From Chlamydiales bacterium (lineage in GTDB: Bacteria > Chlamydiota > Chlamydiia > Chlamydiales > JAAKFR01): a stretch of DNA of 64,000 bases. The position numbers were made by a program, and so were the translations under genes. Of the stretch, positions 1-8,713 are shown piece by piece. The stretch is taken from the NCBI GenBank assembly GCA_024233495.1, contig JACKPM010000005.1, positions 40,101 to 104,100 on the forward strand, read 5' to 3'. The stretch's first letter is position 1. Every line of letters begins with the position of its first letter. The notes beneath the pieces were generated by a model that saw only the letters and a program-made list of their open reading frames with translations, made no database searches and was not told the origin of the DNA.

Positions 1-1
1 G

Positions 2-1852
2 TGCAAATCCAATGCGGCAAAAAAACTTGAAGAGGTCATCGCACAAACACTCGGTGAAGTGGTGAAAGAGGGACTTCCTGCACATACGATAGAGGGTGCG
101 ATTCACCAACTCGAGATGGCACGCACTGAAATTGTCAACAACCACTCCCCTTTTGGGCTCACGCTTTTTTTCCGCTCAGGACTTTTGAAACAACTTGGGG
201 GAAATCCAAAGGATGGCCTCCACGTGCACACGTTGTTTTCTAAACTGCGTGAAAAGGTGACAGATTCAAAATATTTGACCAGACTCATTGAAAAACACTT
301 CTTGCACAACCCTCACCACGTCGTCCTCACTCTCAACCCCGACAAAAAACTCGCAGAGAAAGAAGTGCACGCCGAAGAGAAAAAGCTTGAGACGATTCAA
401 AAAAGTCTCTCAGCAGAGGCATGCAAAAAGATCATTGCTGAGTCGCATAAGCTTGTAGAGCTTCAAGAGGCTGAAAGAAACAGAGAGGTGCTTCCAAAAG
501 TCACCATCGCAGACGTCTCCCCAAAAGAGCGGGAGTTTGCGCTAACAGAAGAAAGTAACTTCTTCAAGCTCAATCACCACGACTGCTTTACTAACGACAT
601 TCTTTATGCTGACCTCGTCTATGATCTTCCCGATATTGCAGAAGAAGATCTTTCCTACTTGCGCCTTTTTACCTTTCTTGTACCACAACTTGGATGTGGA
701 GGGCGCGATTACGCTGCTATTTTAGATGAGATGATGGAGTATACGGGAGGCATTGGGCTGGGGCTTGATCTCAACCCACAAGATGAGAATCCCACAATTT
801 TGCATCCCAGCTTGTCCATTCGGGGCAAAGCTCTTGGGCGCAACAAACACAAGCTCTTCCCCTTGATGCGCGACATGATCACTTCAGTGGACTTCACTGA
901 CAAAGCACGCATGGAAGAGCTTTTGATGCAACACTACCACGCAATTGAGTCAAGCATTCAGCACAACGCTCTAAAATATGCTGTCAACTTAGCAGCAAGC
1001 GGCTTAAGTGTACCTGGGGCGATTATTCACAAATGGTATGGTCTTGAGTACTTCAAAAAAGTGCAGCAAATTGTGGAGCAAAAAAAGCTCGACCCTCTTA
1101 TTGAAAAGATGCAAGAGCTACAGCAAACTGTCTTCGGGCTTGAGTTCCCTGCCCTTGTGCTTAGCTGCGATCAAAATACTTACTCCACCATTAAGCAAGA
1201 GAAGTTTTATGGCTTAGAAGAGATCCCCACCCGCCCCTTCAAGCAATGGAAGGGAGAGTACAGCGTGAAAAGAGTGGAGTCGCAGGGGCGTATCATTGCT
1301 TCTCCTGTTGCTTTTACCGCGCAGCTTTTTCAATCCGTCCCTTACAGCCACCCGAATGCTCCCCTCTTAAGTATTTGTTCAGAGATCATGGTAAATAGCA
1401 CGTTACATAAGAGGATTCGGGAGCAGGGAGGGGCGTACGGATCAGGCGCAGTAAATGGTGTGCTCGCAGGCAATTTTTACCTCTTCTCTTTTCGCGATCC
1501 CAACTACCAAAGCACGCTTGACGCCTTTAAAGAGAGCATCGACGTGGTTGCCTCAGGAGAATTTGGAGAGAGGGAAATTGAAGAGGCAAAACTCGGCCTC
1601 TTCCAAGAGCTTGATTCACCCGTTTCACCAGGCGCACGAGCAGAGGCGGCTTTCTTTAGATTAAAGGGAGGGCGTACAGCCGAAAAGCGGCAGCAATACC
1701 GAGATCGCCTATTACAAGCAAAAAAGGAAGATATTCAAAGAGCAGCGCAAGCGCACCTTATCCCTGGTCTTGCACAGCAAACGACTGTATCTTTCGCGGG
1801 GAAAGACTTTTTTGAAAAAGAGAAGACGCACTTTCCTCTCTACCCTATTTAG
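2..1852 (+). CDS. M16 family zinc metalloprotease, C-terminal part (PreP/CT824-like)
   Basis: The frame is open to the left edge of the window, so this is the C-terminal part (about 616 residues) of a longer protein; the family is usually near 1000 residues. The visible part looks like the C-terminal lobes of presequence-protease-type M16C peptidases, which degrade peptides inside a closed two-halved chamber. The blocks around VPYSHPNAPLLSICSEIM and RIREQGGAYGSGA match the family's C-terminal half. The catalytic HxxEH motif belongs to the N-terminal domain and lies outside the window. The neighbours (htrA, sucCD and ftsY to the right) match the surroundings of C. trachomatis CT824, so orthology is likely. 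The gene ends convergently with the next small gene, the two stop codons overlapping. Family call firm; exact substrate unknown. Confidence 0.85.
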   Translation, partial: CKSNAAKKLEEVIAQTLGEVVKEGLPAHTIEGAIHQLEMARTEIVNNHSPFGLTLFFRSGLLKQLGGNPKDGLHVHTLFSKLREKVTDSKYLTRLIEKHFLHNPHHVVLTLNPDKKLAEKEVHAEEKKLETIQKSLSAEACKKIIAESHKLVELQEAERNREVLPKVTIADVSPKEREFALTEESNFFKLNHHDCFTNDILYADLVYDLPDIAEEDLSYLRLFTFLVPQLGCGGRDYAAILDEMMEYTGGIGLGLDLNPQDENPTILHPSLSIRGKALGRNKHKLFPLMRDMITSVDFTDKARMEELLMQHYHAIESSIQHNALKYAVNLAASGLSVPGAIIHKWYGLEYFKKVQQIVEQKKLDPLIEKMQELQQTVFGLEFPALVLSCDQNTYSTIKQEKFYGLEEIPTRPFKQWKGEYSVKRVESQGRIIASPVAFTAQLFQSVPYSHPNAPLLSICSEIMVNSTLHKRIREQGGAYGSGAVNGVLAGNFYLFSFRDPNYQSTLDAFKESIDVVASGEFGEREIEEAKLGLFQELDSPVSPGARAEAAFFRLKGGRTAEKRQQYRDRLLQAKKEDIQRAAQAHLIPGLAQQTTVSFAGKDFFEKEKTHFPLYPI

Positions 1853-2133
1853 GTTTTGGCCCGTGAAGTTGCAAGCGCGTGCATACTGAAAATGCACATA
1901 AAAGCTCCCGCAAGACCAAACACAATACCCATTGCTCTTAGCTCAGGAGTCCATCCTTTCTGACTTCCTTCGACGATTGCAAAAATTGCAAGAGCTGCCA
2001 AAGCGACTCCGATAACCAAAGCTGTGACCCCTACCCGATCGACTGAATCTGGTAAACTGGCAGAAGGGGAACCACCCATACATATAGCTAGACAATCCAT
2101 GCATCTTACTATCGCAGAAAATAAGTTCTCCAA
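1849..2133 (-). CDS. Small protein with bilobed hydrophobic domain (Inc-like candidate)
   Basis: A 94-residue protein with a Cys/Met-rich N-terminus followed by two hydrophobic segments of about 20 residues (around TALVIGVALAALAIFAIV and MGIVFGLAGAFMCIFSMHAL) separated by a short polar loop of about 10-15 residues, then a short basic tail. Two closely spaced hydrophobic lobes are the hallmark of chlamydial inclusion-membrane (Inc) proteins; that is the basis for the suggestion, not sequence identity. The longest frame begins with TTG at 2133; an ATG at 2100 (starting MDCLAICMGG) is an alternative start and neither has a clear ribosome binding site. The gene at 2538-2795 has the same architecture and may be a paralogue; two repeat elements lie between them. 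It could equally be a generic small membrane protein. Confidence 0.5.
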   Translation of the reverse strand: MENLFSAIVRCMDCLAICMGGSPSASLPDSVDRVGVTALVIGVALAALAIFAIVEGSQKGWTPELRAMGIVFGLAGAFMCIFSMHALATSRAKT

Positions 2134-2202
2134 GAAGAGAAAAGAGCTCCCATAGAAATTTACCTTTCAAAGAAGGGAGCCTGACAATATACAGCCCCAG
2201 CT

Positions 2203-2362
2203 AAAGTCAAATCGGTTGAAAATTTTACAAATTCATACCATTTGGCTTCTCCAAAGATCGTACTCGTTCTCATAGACCATAAATGGTCTAAGTCGAACTT
2301 TGCGCTTACTGTGGCTTTGCCATCTGCCATGAATTTGTAAAATTTTCAACCGATTTGACTAT
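2203..2362. repeat. MITE-like palindromic element, family A copy 1
   Basis: About 160 bp with terminal inverted repeats of about 30 bp (outer end AGTCAAATCGGTTGAAAATT) and a second short palindrome in the middle (AGACCATAAATGGTCT). TA flanks both sides, consistent with a TA target duplication. Four more copies occur in the window at 6131, 15738, 47699 and 59390. It carries no coding capacity. It lies six bases from a family B element, so two unrelated elements have landed side by side between two small membrane-protein genes. Confidence 0.85.
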
Positions 2363-2368
2363 ACAAAC

Positions 2369-2535
2369 TAGATGGTGTCGTCAAATTTTCTCCTTTGTAA
2401 GGCGAGAGATTTTCTAGGCAAAATGCGCAATCGAAAGCGAAGGGAGTAGCCAAAGTGCTACTGCTGAGGTTGCGAGGGCGCATTTTGGCAGAAAAGATCC
2501 GGCTGACAAAGGAGAAAATTTGACGACACCGTCTA
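2369..2535. repeat. MITE-like palindromic element, family B copy 1
   Basis: A 167-bp unit counted with its flanking TA dinucleotides. The ends read TAGATGGTGTCGTCAAATTT and its reverse complement, and imperfectly paired inner arms make nearly the whole element foldable. Other full copies are at 13549 (internally deleted), 24528, 35218 and 39865. The terminus matches the end of a decayed IS5-group transposon at 45341. Not coding. Confidence 0.88.
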
Positions 2536-2537
2536 AG

Positions 2538-2795
2538 CTAACACTCTTTTTTGCAAGAAAAGACAAACCAAGCAGAGCCTGCAACTGTGAACACCGATCC
2601 AATCACAGCAAAGATAATCGTCGCTTGCTTGATGTCTGCGGCAGCGTGCCCCTTCATCATCACACCTGTTGCAACCAAAATAGCGCACACAAGAAAAGTA
2701 ATGCCCAAAACAGCTGTAGTCCCACTTTGTACTTGAGGTGGGCACTGTCCGCACACTTCCTTACACACCATTTGACAACAAATACCAAAAGCCAT
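2538..2795 (-). CDS. Small Cys-rich protein with bilobed hydrophobic domain (Inc-like candidate)
   Basis: An 85-residue protein. The start at 2795 is ATG with a good upstream site (GGGGAGG). The N-terminus has five cysteines in the first 18 residues (MAFGICCQMVCKEVCGQC). Two hydrophobic segments follow (around AVLGITFLVCAILVATGV and IIFAVIGSVFTVAGSAWFVF), joined by a short polar loop, and the protein ends with KKEC. This bilobed layout is typical of chlamydial Inc proteins placed in the vacuole membrane by type III secretion, but no secretion signal can be read directly. Its 3' end lies two bases from family B element 1. It shares layout with the gene at 1849-2133. Function unknown. Confidence 0.6.
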   Translation of the reverse strand: MAFGICCQMVCKEVCGQCPPQVQSGTTAVLGITFLVCAILVATGVMMKGHAAADIKQATIIFAVIGSVFTVAGSAWFVFSCKKEC

Positions 2796-2919
2796 TGAAA
2801 CCTCCCCTTTTGAAGAAATTGTAAAGGAGTCATTAATTTATTTCAAGGCAATAATTTAGGTATCAATAAATGTTAATGAGGAGTAAAATCTCGCCACTTT
2901 TCAAAAAAAAGGAGAATTT

Positions 2920-3255
2920 ATGGCTTTTATTAGATATCCAGAAGGACGAATCCCTAGAAGACCAGGGGATAACAGATTAAGCCCTTTGCAACAAGGGGAC
3001 ATAGAATTAGAAGTGATTCAACAAAGAATTGAAAAGTTTGTCCGAAAAATTATTCTACATATTCAGAAGGAAGTAACCCAAAATCAAAAAGAGAATTTAG
3101 CATACGAAATTCAGCTTCCTGAGGGGCTCACCTTTGGTTATGAGCAGAAAATAGGTGCTGTTTTTACGGAGGCCCTAGGAAGAAGTTGTTCTGTTTCCTG
3201 TCCATCCCATGGAGAGACCTGCCACACTCTAACTATCCTGAAGAAAAAAGTTTAA
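2920..3255 (+). CDS. Hypothetical protein, 111 residues
   Basis: I do not recognise this protein. It starts with ATG behind a clear ribosome binding site (AAAAAAGGAGAATTT). The N-terminal 30 residues are Arg/Pro-rich and likely flexible. A helical stretch with charged and Gln residues follows (residues about 30-65), then a C-terminal part with three cysteines spread over about 13 residues (residues about 90-102, in CSVSCPSHGETC), which could bind metal or form disulfides. There is no signal peptide or membrane segment. It stands alone between the divergent small membrane protein gene and the M20 peptidase gene 33 bases downstream. The strong ribosome site and balanced composition support a real gene. 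Confidence 0.6.
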   Translation: MAFIRYPEGRIPRRPGDNRLSPLQQGDIELEVIQQRIEKFVRKIILHIQKEVTQNQKENLAYEIQLPEGLTFGYEQKIGAVFTEALGRSCSVSCPSHGETCHTLTILKKKV

Positions 3256-3288
3256 AAATATTCCCTCTCTGCCCTATCCTTTGTTTTT

Positions 3289-4653
3289 ATGCTAGAGAGT
3301 GCCAAAGAGTATTTTAAAACCCATAAGGAAAAAATTCTCAAGGATTATTATAGTTTTCTTGAGTTTCCTAGCATTGCAACAGACTCGTCTTATACGGGCG
3401 AAGTGCAGAGATGTGCAGATTGGCTGAAAAAGTACTTAGAGGATATTGGACTCTCAGTAGAGGAGTGGAAAAGCGATGGCTCTTCTGTGCTCTTTGCAGA
3501 AAAAGAGTTGAGTGAGAATCGGGAAACTCTTCTTCTCTACTGTCACTACGATGTGCAGCCTGTCGACCCCCTTGAGCTCTGGGAGACGCCTCCTTTTGAA
3601 CCTAATGAGCGCGATGGTTACGTCTACGCTAGAGGGGCCAGCGACAATAAGGGGCAGTGTTTCTATACTGCTGTTGCTTTACGTGCCTTTTTAGATCACT
3701 ACAAAAAGCTTCCCGTTAACTTAAAGTTCATCATTGAGGGTGAGGAGGAATCGGGAAGCGCCTCTCTTTCAAATTTGTTGGAAGGGAAGAAAAAAAGGCT
3801 GAAGGCGGATCACCTTTTGGTGATCGATAGCGGCATTGAAGACATCAACACGCCGATGATTACCTTGGGCGCGCGAGGCATTGTCACTTTCTCGCTCTCA
3901 GTCGAAGAGGGAAAGCGTGATTTACATTCTGGTATGGTAGGTGGCATTGCCTATAATCCTAACCGCGCGCTTTGTGAGCTTCTAGCTCAACTTCACGACT
4001 CTTCTGGAACAGTTGCTGTTCCTGGCTTCTATGATGAAGTGGTAGAGATGACGCCAAAAGAGAAGCACGAGCTTGATTTCCACTTCGATGAGGTATCATT
4101 TGAACGTGCATATGGTTTTGCACCAGCTGGCATGGAGGAGGGAGTCTCTCCCCTTGAAGCTAACTGGGTTCGCCCCACACTTGAGATCAATGGCATTTCA
4201 GGCGGCTATTCAGGTGAAGGGTTTAAAACCGTCGTTCCTGCGCGTGCAGAAGCAAAGATTTCATGCCGCCTTGTTCCTTTCCAGAATCCTGAGCGCATCG
4301 CATCGCTTGTGGTGGAATTCTTGCGTGAGCGTATCCCCTCTCACCTCAAGTTAAACATTGAAGTGCATCGAGGTAATGGAAGAGGGTTTCGCGAGAGCGG
4401 CTCATCTCGTATTGCGCAGCTTGCAGCAAATGCATACAGCGACGTCTTCCAAAAAGGCTGTAAGAAGATTTTAATTGGGGGCTCTGTTCCCATTACCGTT
4501 GCGCTAAAGGAAGCGGCAGGTGCTGACACAATTTTGATTGGTACTGCACTTCCCGATGATGCGATCCACGCCCCTAATGAGCGCTTCTCACTCGAAAGTT
4601 TTAAGAAAGGGTATCTCACCATCTACCGCCTTCTTGAACTATTTCAGCACTAG
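3289..4653 (+). CDS. M20 family metallopeptidase / dipeptidase
   Basis: A 454-residue di-zinc exopeptidase of the M20 family (carnosinase / DapE / ArgE group). The first metal site is visible as CHYDVQP (His86, Asp88), followed by the bridging Asp119 in GASDNKGQ and the catalytic Glu pair in EGEEESGS (residues 150-157). The insert between the two halves (residues about 200-320, with HSGMVGG and NGISGGYSGEG) is the lid/dimerisation domain, and length fits the family. The product most likely hydrolyses dipeptides in the cytoplasm; the exact substrate cannot be told. No good ribosome binding site precedes the ATG at 3289. It lies 33 bases upstream of htrA on the same strand, so the two may be co-transcribed. 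Confidence 0.88.
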   Translation: MLESAKEYFKTHKEKILKDYYSFLEFPSIATDSSYTGEVQRCADWLKKYLEDIGLSVEEWKSDGSSVLFAEKELSENRETLLLYCHYDVQPVDPLELWETPPFEPNERDGYVYARGASDNKGQCFYTAVALRAFLDHYKKLPVNLKFIIEGEEESGSASLSNLLEGKKKRLKADHLLVIDSGIEDINTPMITLGARGIVTFSLSVEEGKRDLHSGMVGGIAYNPNRALCELLAQLHDSSGTVAVPGFYDEVVEMTPKEKHELDFHFDEVSFERAYGFAPAGMEEGVSPLEANWVRPTLEINGISGGYSGEGFKTVVPARAEAKISCRLVPFQNPERIASLVVEFLRERIPSHLKLNIEVHRGNGRGFRESGSSRIAQLAANAYSDVFQKGCKKILIGGSVPITVALKEAAGADTILIGTALPDDAIHAPNERFSLESFKKGYLTIYRLLELFQH

Positions 4654-4686
4654 GTGTAACATCGTTGTCTACAGGAGGTAAGCACA

Positions 4687-6120
4687 GTGAAACGATTCCT
4701 CATTCTGATAACGTTTATTTGTACATCACTATTTGCCGATGAGGCGCTTTTAAGAGAGATTTCAAAGGGGTTTGCAGAAGTTGCGCAAAATGCGATTCCG
4801 GCCGTTGTCTATATCGAAAGTCAGACGGCACAAACCTCTGCAACGTTGAGACCGAGACAAGGGCCATTTGAAAATCCTTTCGAGTACTTCAATGACGACT
4901 TTTTTAACCGATTTTTTGGCTTCCCTTTTCAAAGCGATGAGGGGGAAAGCGACACAGTCATCTACCGTGTAGACCGCACTCGAAAAGGGAATAACGCGCG
5001 AGGCTCAGGCTTCATAGTGAGCCCAGATGGCCTCATCATTACTAACAACCACGTTGTAGAAAACAGCTCTAAGGTGATGGTCACCCTCAATGATGGACGA
5101 AAAATGCAAGCTGAGGTTGTAGGCACAGATCCACAGACTGATGTTGCTGTGATCAAGATCGATGAGACAAATCTACCTTATCTGAAGATGGGAGACTCGA
5201 ACGAGCTCAATGTGGGCGATTGGACAATTGCGATTGGCAATCCCTTTGGATTGCAGGCGAGCCTCACTGTAGGTGTTGTAAGTGCAAAGGGGCGGAGCCA
5301 GCTTCAGATCGCAGATTTTGAGGACTTTATCCAGACAGATGCAGCGATTAATCCAGGCAACTCAGGTGGTCCTCTTCTCAATGTGAAGGGAGAGGTAATC
5401 GGCGTAAATACGGCGATTGCAAGTGCTTCAGGCGGCTACATGGGTATTGGCTTCGCAATTCCTAGTGTTATGGTAGTGCAGATCAAAGATCAGCTTGTAA
5501 AGGATGGGGAAGTGACCCGGGGTTTTCTAGGAGTGACCCTGCAACCCATCGATAGCGATCTCGCGAAATTCTATCATCTCGATCGTCCTAAAGGCGCACT
5601 TGTGACCGATGTGGTGAAAGACTCCCCTGCCGAAAAAGCGGGGTTGCAGCAAGAAGACATCATTTTGGCCTATGACAGCAAGCCTATTGAAAACATCAAC
5701 GCTTTTCGTAATGCAGTATCACTCATGCCTCCTGGCACAAAAGTAAAACTTCAGATCAACCGTGATGGAAAGACAAAAGAGATCACTGTTGTAATTGCAC
5801 AAGCCCCTGGAAGCGCTATGGGCCCCGACTCTCCAGTAGAGAAGCTTGGCCTGCGGGTACAGACACTCACTCCAGAGATGGCGTCTCAACTTGGCATAAC
5901 AGAAGAGAAAGGTGTTGTGATCACACAGGTTGATCCCGACACCCCCGCAAGCATGGCAAGTTTGAAGCCTGGCTCTATCATTCTTGCAGTGAACCGGAAA
6001 AAAGTTTCGACTGCAGAAGAGTTCACAGCAGCGATTGCGCAAGCAGCTAAAGAGGGGCGTGTGCTTCTTATGGTACGGCAAGGAGAAGCAGTGCGCTTTG
6101 TTGCTCTACACTTTGAATAG
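4687..6120 (+). CDS. htrA: Periplasmic serine protease HtrA/DegP
   Basis: A 477-residue chaperone-protease that degrades or refolds damaged envelope proteins; in Chlamydia it is also a virulence-linked protease. An N-terminal signal peptide (MKRFLILITFICTSLFA) precedes the trypsin-like domain with catalytic His122 (TNNHVVEN), Asp152 (QTDVAVIKI) and Ser226 (NPGNSGGP). Two PDZ domains follow (about residues 270-370 and 385-475), with GFLGVTLQPI opening the first. The start is GTG, preceded by a strong AGGAGGT site at seven-base spacing. Placement next to sucD/sucC matches C. trachomatis CT823. A family A repeat begins ten bases after the stop codon. Confidence 0.97.
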   Translation: MKRFLILITFICTSLFADEALLREISKGFAEVAQNAIPAVVYIESQTAQTSATLRPRQGPFENPFEYFNDDFFNRFFGFPFQSDEGESDTVIYRVDRTRKGNNARGSGFIVSPDGLIITNNHVVENSSKVMVTLNDGRKMQAEVVGTDPQTDVAVIKIDETNLPYLKMGDSNELNVGDWTIAIGNPFGLQASLTVGVVSAKGRSQLQIADFEDFIQTDAAINPGNSGGPLLNVKGEVIGVNTAIASASGGYMGIGFAIPSVMVVQIKDQLVKDGEVTRGFLGVTLQPIDSDLAKFYHLDRPKGALVTDVVKDSPAEKAGLQQEDIILAYDSKPIENINAFRNAVSLMPPGTKVKLQINRDGKTKEITVVIAQAPGSAMGPDSPVEKLGLRVQTLTPEMASQLGITEEKGVVITQVDPDTPASMASLKPGSIILAVNRKKVSTAEEFTAAIAQAAKEGRVLLMVRQGEAVRFVALHFE

Positions 6121-6130
6121 AAAGTGAAGG

Positions 6131-6280
6131 TATAGTCAAATCGGTTGAAAATTTTACAAATTCATACCATTTGATCGTGCTCGTTCTCATAGACCATAAA
6201 TGGTCTAAGTCGAACTCCGCGCTTACTTTGGCTTTGCCATCTGGCACGAATTTGTAAAATTTTCAACCGATTTGACTACA
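6131..6280. repeat. MITE-like palindromic element, family A copy 2
   Basis: About 150 bp, from TATAGTCAAATCGG to CCGATTTGACTACA. It is slightly shorter than other copies because a short internal stretch is missing near 6172. The inner palindrome AGACCATAAATGGTCT is intact. The right TA has become CA. It sits between htrA and the convergent small gene. Confidence 0.85.
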
Positions 6281-6310
6281 AGGCGCTTGGTTTCAATCTT
6301 TGAGCAGAAG

Positions 6311-6667
6311 TTAACGAGGGGATTTCTTTTGCTCTTTAAGCTCTGTGATGGCAACAAGGATTTCGTCCAGAACTTCTTGTGCCTCGCAGATGCATGTAGG
6401 CACTTCGTTCATGATTGAAGAAATATTTTTTCGACTCAAATCTAAAAAGTCAAGTTTCTCTTCTATGGTGCCCTCTAAACCCTTGACCTCATTTTGAATG
6501 CGAGCGATTTCCTTTTTGGCAATCGTCTCTCTTAGTTGTAATACTTTAGCATGGGCAGACTGCAACTCTTTTTCAGCAGTATAAAGCTCTTTTTTCATCT
6601 CCAACAATGGATTCTTGGAGGCAAAAAGGGGCGATAAAACCAAAAGTGCTACGATCAATGGGGACAT
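6311..6667 (-). CDS. Small exported coiled-coil protein, hypothetical
   Basis: The ATG at 6667 gives 118 residues beginning with a hydrophobic signal-like segment (MSPLIVALLVLSPLFAS). The rest is strongly charged and helical with heptad-like Leu/Ile spacing, so a coiled coil is likely for residues about 20-95. Two cysteines occur close together (TCIC). A TTG six codons upstream gives a longer frame but shortens nothing of interest. It lies 43 bases after the M50 protease gene on the same strand and is probably in its operon. I do not recognise the family; a periplasmic helper or substrate of the neighbouring proteases is conceivable but is only a guess from position. Confidence 0.55.
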   Translation of the reverse strand: MSPLIVALLVLSPLFASKNPLLEMKKELYTAEKELQSAHAKVLQLRETIAKKEIARIQNEVKGLEGTIEEKLDFLDLSRKNISSIMNEVPTCICEAQEVLDEILVAITELKEQKKSPR

Positions 6668-6710
6668 GAGGACTGAATACAGCAATCACATTTTTCACGC
6701 AATAACTCGA

Positions 6711-7847
6711 TCATGATGCGGTGAATTTTTTGAACTTGGGATTATCCCGGATCGCATCAAATTCAGGGTGAGAAAGTGCATCTCGCAAACTTGGAAGTCC
6801 TTCACGTAGCGCACAGTCTAGCCAGCCACAAGCAGGCTCCGACTTTTCTAGCGCTCCATATGCAAGCGCATTGATAAGTGCTGTGTTGTAAGAGGGATTT
6901 TCCTGGAAACATTTATTCCCCACTTCAGTCACCATCTTGTAGTCACCATTCATGTGCGCTAAAAAGTGGAAAGTGGAGAGATTTTCTCCACTCAAATGTT
7001 TGTAGATAGGAAGAAGGAGTTGATACGCCTCATCATAGCGCTCCTCTCTTCTATAAATTTCTGCGATTTGCTGCGTTGCCAAAGTATAGAGAATCCCCTC
7101 TTTGTTTGCGCCTCTTACATGCTCGAGCTTCTCAAGTGCTGCTTGTGTGTTGCCACTCTCGAGATCTATATCCGCTTCTCTCAGCACATCTTGCATCTCT
7201 GTGTTGCGATCTTGCTCTTTGAAGATGCGGTAGTAGCGCAGCGAGCGAAAACTCTCAAAAGTGAGGATTAAGAAGAGAGCGCCCACAAGGAAATGACCGG
7301 TGGCAAAGAAGAAGATGCTGATCAACACAGAAATGACGAGGCCAATCACAATGGCAGCTTTAATCCCTTTAAACCCAAAAATCCCTTCGAGAATGATGCT
7401 CAAAAGGTGGCCTCCATCGAGAGGGAGAACAGGAATCAAATTGATTATGGTCCAAAAGAAGTTCGCGACGTAGGTGAAGCGCACAGCAAAGGCGAGCAAC
7501 TCATTTTGAATTGGAACTGTACGAGAGAGAATGTAGGCGCCCAAAAAGAGAAGAAAGCCGAAAATAGGGCCATTGAGGACAATGAAAAACTCTTTCCAAA
7601 GTTTGAGCTTCCCCCCCTCTCGGTAGGTGAAACCTCCAAAGGCAGCAAGCTCGATGCGACACTTCTGCCCAAAAGCGCAAGCAGTGAGCGCATGTCCGAA
7701 CTCATGAAAAAGTACAGAGAGCACAATCACTCCAACACAGAGCAGAGCCCCAAGAAGAGACATTGTCCACATCCATCCAATAAAAAAAGCAACAAGCCAA
7801 AAGAGGGGGCGGATTGAGACAGGGATTTTTCCTGGAATTGTAATCAT
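6711..7847 (-). CDS. M50 family intramembrane metalloprotease with TPR-like C-terminal domain
   Basis: A 378-residue site-2-protease family member. The first 220 residues carry several membrane segments with the zinc motif HEFGH (residues 48-52) and the second motif [12 protein letters not shown] (around residues 136-147), both intact. The last 150 residues are soluble and helical with TPR-like spacing ([26 protein letters not shown]), probably on the cytoplasmic side for partner binding. It differs from RseP/YaeL, which is encoded separately at 49.5 kb and has PDZ domains. The gene overlaps the start of sucD's stop region by four bases, so it is translationally coupled downstream of sucC-sucD. 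Substrate unknown. Confidence 0.85.
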   Translation of the reverse strand: MITIPGKIPVSIRPLFWLVAFFIGWMWTMSLLGALLCVGVIVLSVLFHEFGHALTACAFGQKCRIELAAFGGFTYREGGKLKLWKEFFIVLNGPIFGFLLFLGAYILSRTVPIQNELLAFAVRFTYVANFFWTIINLIPVLPLDGGHLLSIILEGIFGFKGIKAAIVIGLVISVLISIFFFATGHFLVGALFLILTFESFRSLRYYRIFKEQDRNTEMQDVLREADIDLESGNTQAALEKLEHVRGANKEGILYTLATQQIAEIYRREERYDEAYQLLLPIYKHLSGENLSTFHFLAHMNGDYKMVTEVGNKCFQENPSYNTALINALAYGALEKSEPACGWLDCALREGLPSLRDALSHPEFDAIRDNPKFKKFTAS

Positions 7848-8713
7848 GAGACGATCTTTTTTAGGGTTTCACCAATCACAGCAGGAGTTTGTGCAATTGC
7901 AACTCCAGCTTTTTGAAGGGCTTCGATTTTATCTTTTGCTGTACCTTTTCCACCAGAGATAATCGCCCCGGCATGTCCCATACGCTTTCCTGGAGGGGCA
8001 GTTTGCCCTGCAACGAAAGCAGCGACAGGCTTTTTCACATGCGCTTTGATGTATTCAGCAGCTTCCTCTTCAGCGCTTCCTCCAATCTCTCCAATCATGA
8101 GAATTGCTTCTGTTTCTGGATCTTCTTCAAAGAGTTTGAGCATGTCGATGAAGTTGGTGCCGTTGAGTGGATCACCTCCAATACCAACACATGTTGTTTG
8201 CCCCAACCCCTCTTGAGTGGTTTGCCAAACGGCTTCATAGGTGAGTGTTCCTGATTTAGAAACAATACCCACCTTTCCCCTTTTGTGAATGTAGCCAGGC
8301 ATGATGCCGATTTTACACTCATCAGGTGTAATGATTCCCGGGCAGTTAGGGCCAATAAGGCGGCTTTTGCTCTGCCGCATAACCGCAGAGACTTCAAGCA
8401 TATCGCGCACAGGGATGCCCTCTGTGATGCAGATAATAAGCTCTACCCCTGCATCTTCAGCCTCTAAAATTGCCTCAGCAGCAAAGCGCGCTGGTACAAA
8501 AATGAGGCTTGCATTGCACTGCGTCGCTGCTTTTGCCTCTTTAACAGTATCAAAGATAGGGAGGTTGATGTGTGTTTGCCCCCCTTTTCCGGGAGTAACG
8601 CCTCCCACATAGGTGGAGCCATAGGCGATGCCTTGCTTTGTATGAAAAGTGCCTGCCTTTCCAGTTAACCCTTGCGTGATCACCCTCGTCTGTTTTCCAA
8701 CCAAAACTGCCAC
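7844..8713 (-). CDS. sucD: Succinyl-CoA ligase, alpha subunit
   Basis: A 289-residue subunit of succinyl-CoA synthetase, which converts succinyl-CoA to succinate with formation of ATP or GTP in the TCA cycle. The CoA-binding region is seen in [11 protein letters not shown] and the GPNCPGII block; the phosphorylated histidine is in [12 protein letters not shown] near residue 246. Length fits the family. The gene starts at the stop codon of sucC (one-base overlap) and overlaps the M50 gene by four bases. The sucCD pair next to htrA and ftsY follows the chlamydial order CT820-CT823. Confidence 0.96.
   Translation of the reverse strand: MAVLVGKQTRVITQGLTGKAGTFHTKQGIAYGSTYVGGVTPGKGGQTHINLPIFDTVKEAKAATQCNASLIFVPARFAAEAILEAEDAGVELIICITEGIPVRDMLEVSAVMRQSKSRLIGPNCPGIITPDECKIGIMPGYIHKRGKVGIVSKSGTLTYEAVWQTTQEGLGQTTCVGIGGDPLNGTNFIDMLKLFEEDPETEAILMIGEIGGSAEEEAAEYIKAHVKKPVAAFVAGQTAPPGKRMGHAGAIISGGKGTAKDKIEALQKAGVAIAQTPAVIGETLKKIVS

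Noticed and set aside
2414..2602. 62-codon frame across repeat B1
   Set aside because: Made of repeat sequence; analogous frames appear in other B copies (for example at 35177) without a shared flanking gene.
7293..7817. 174-codon plus-strand frame opposite the M50 protease gene
   Set aside because: Composition is Lys/Asn/Glu-rich with no ribosome site; it is antisense to a protein with intact catalytic motifs.
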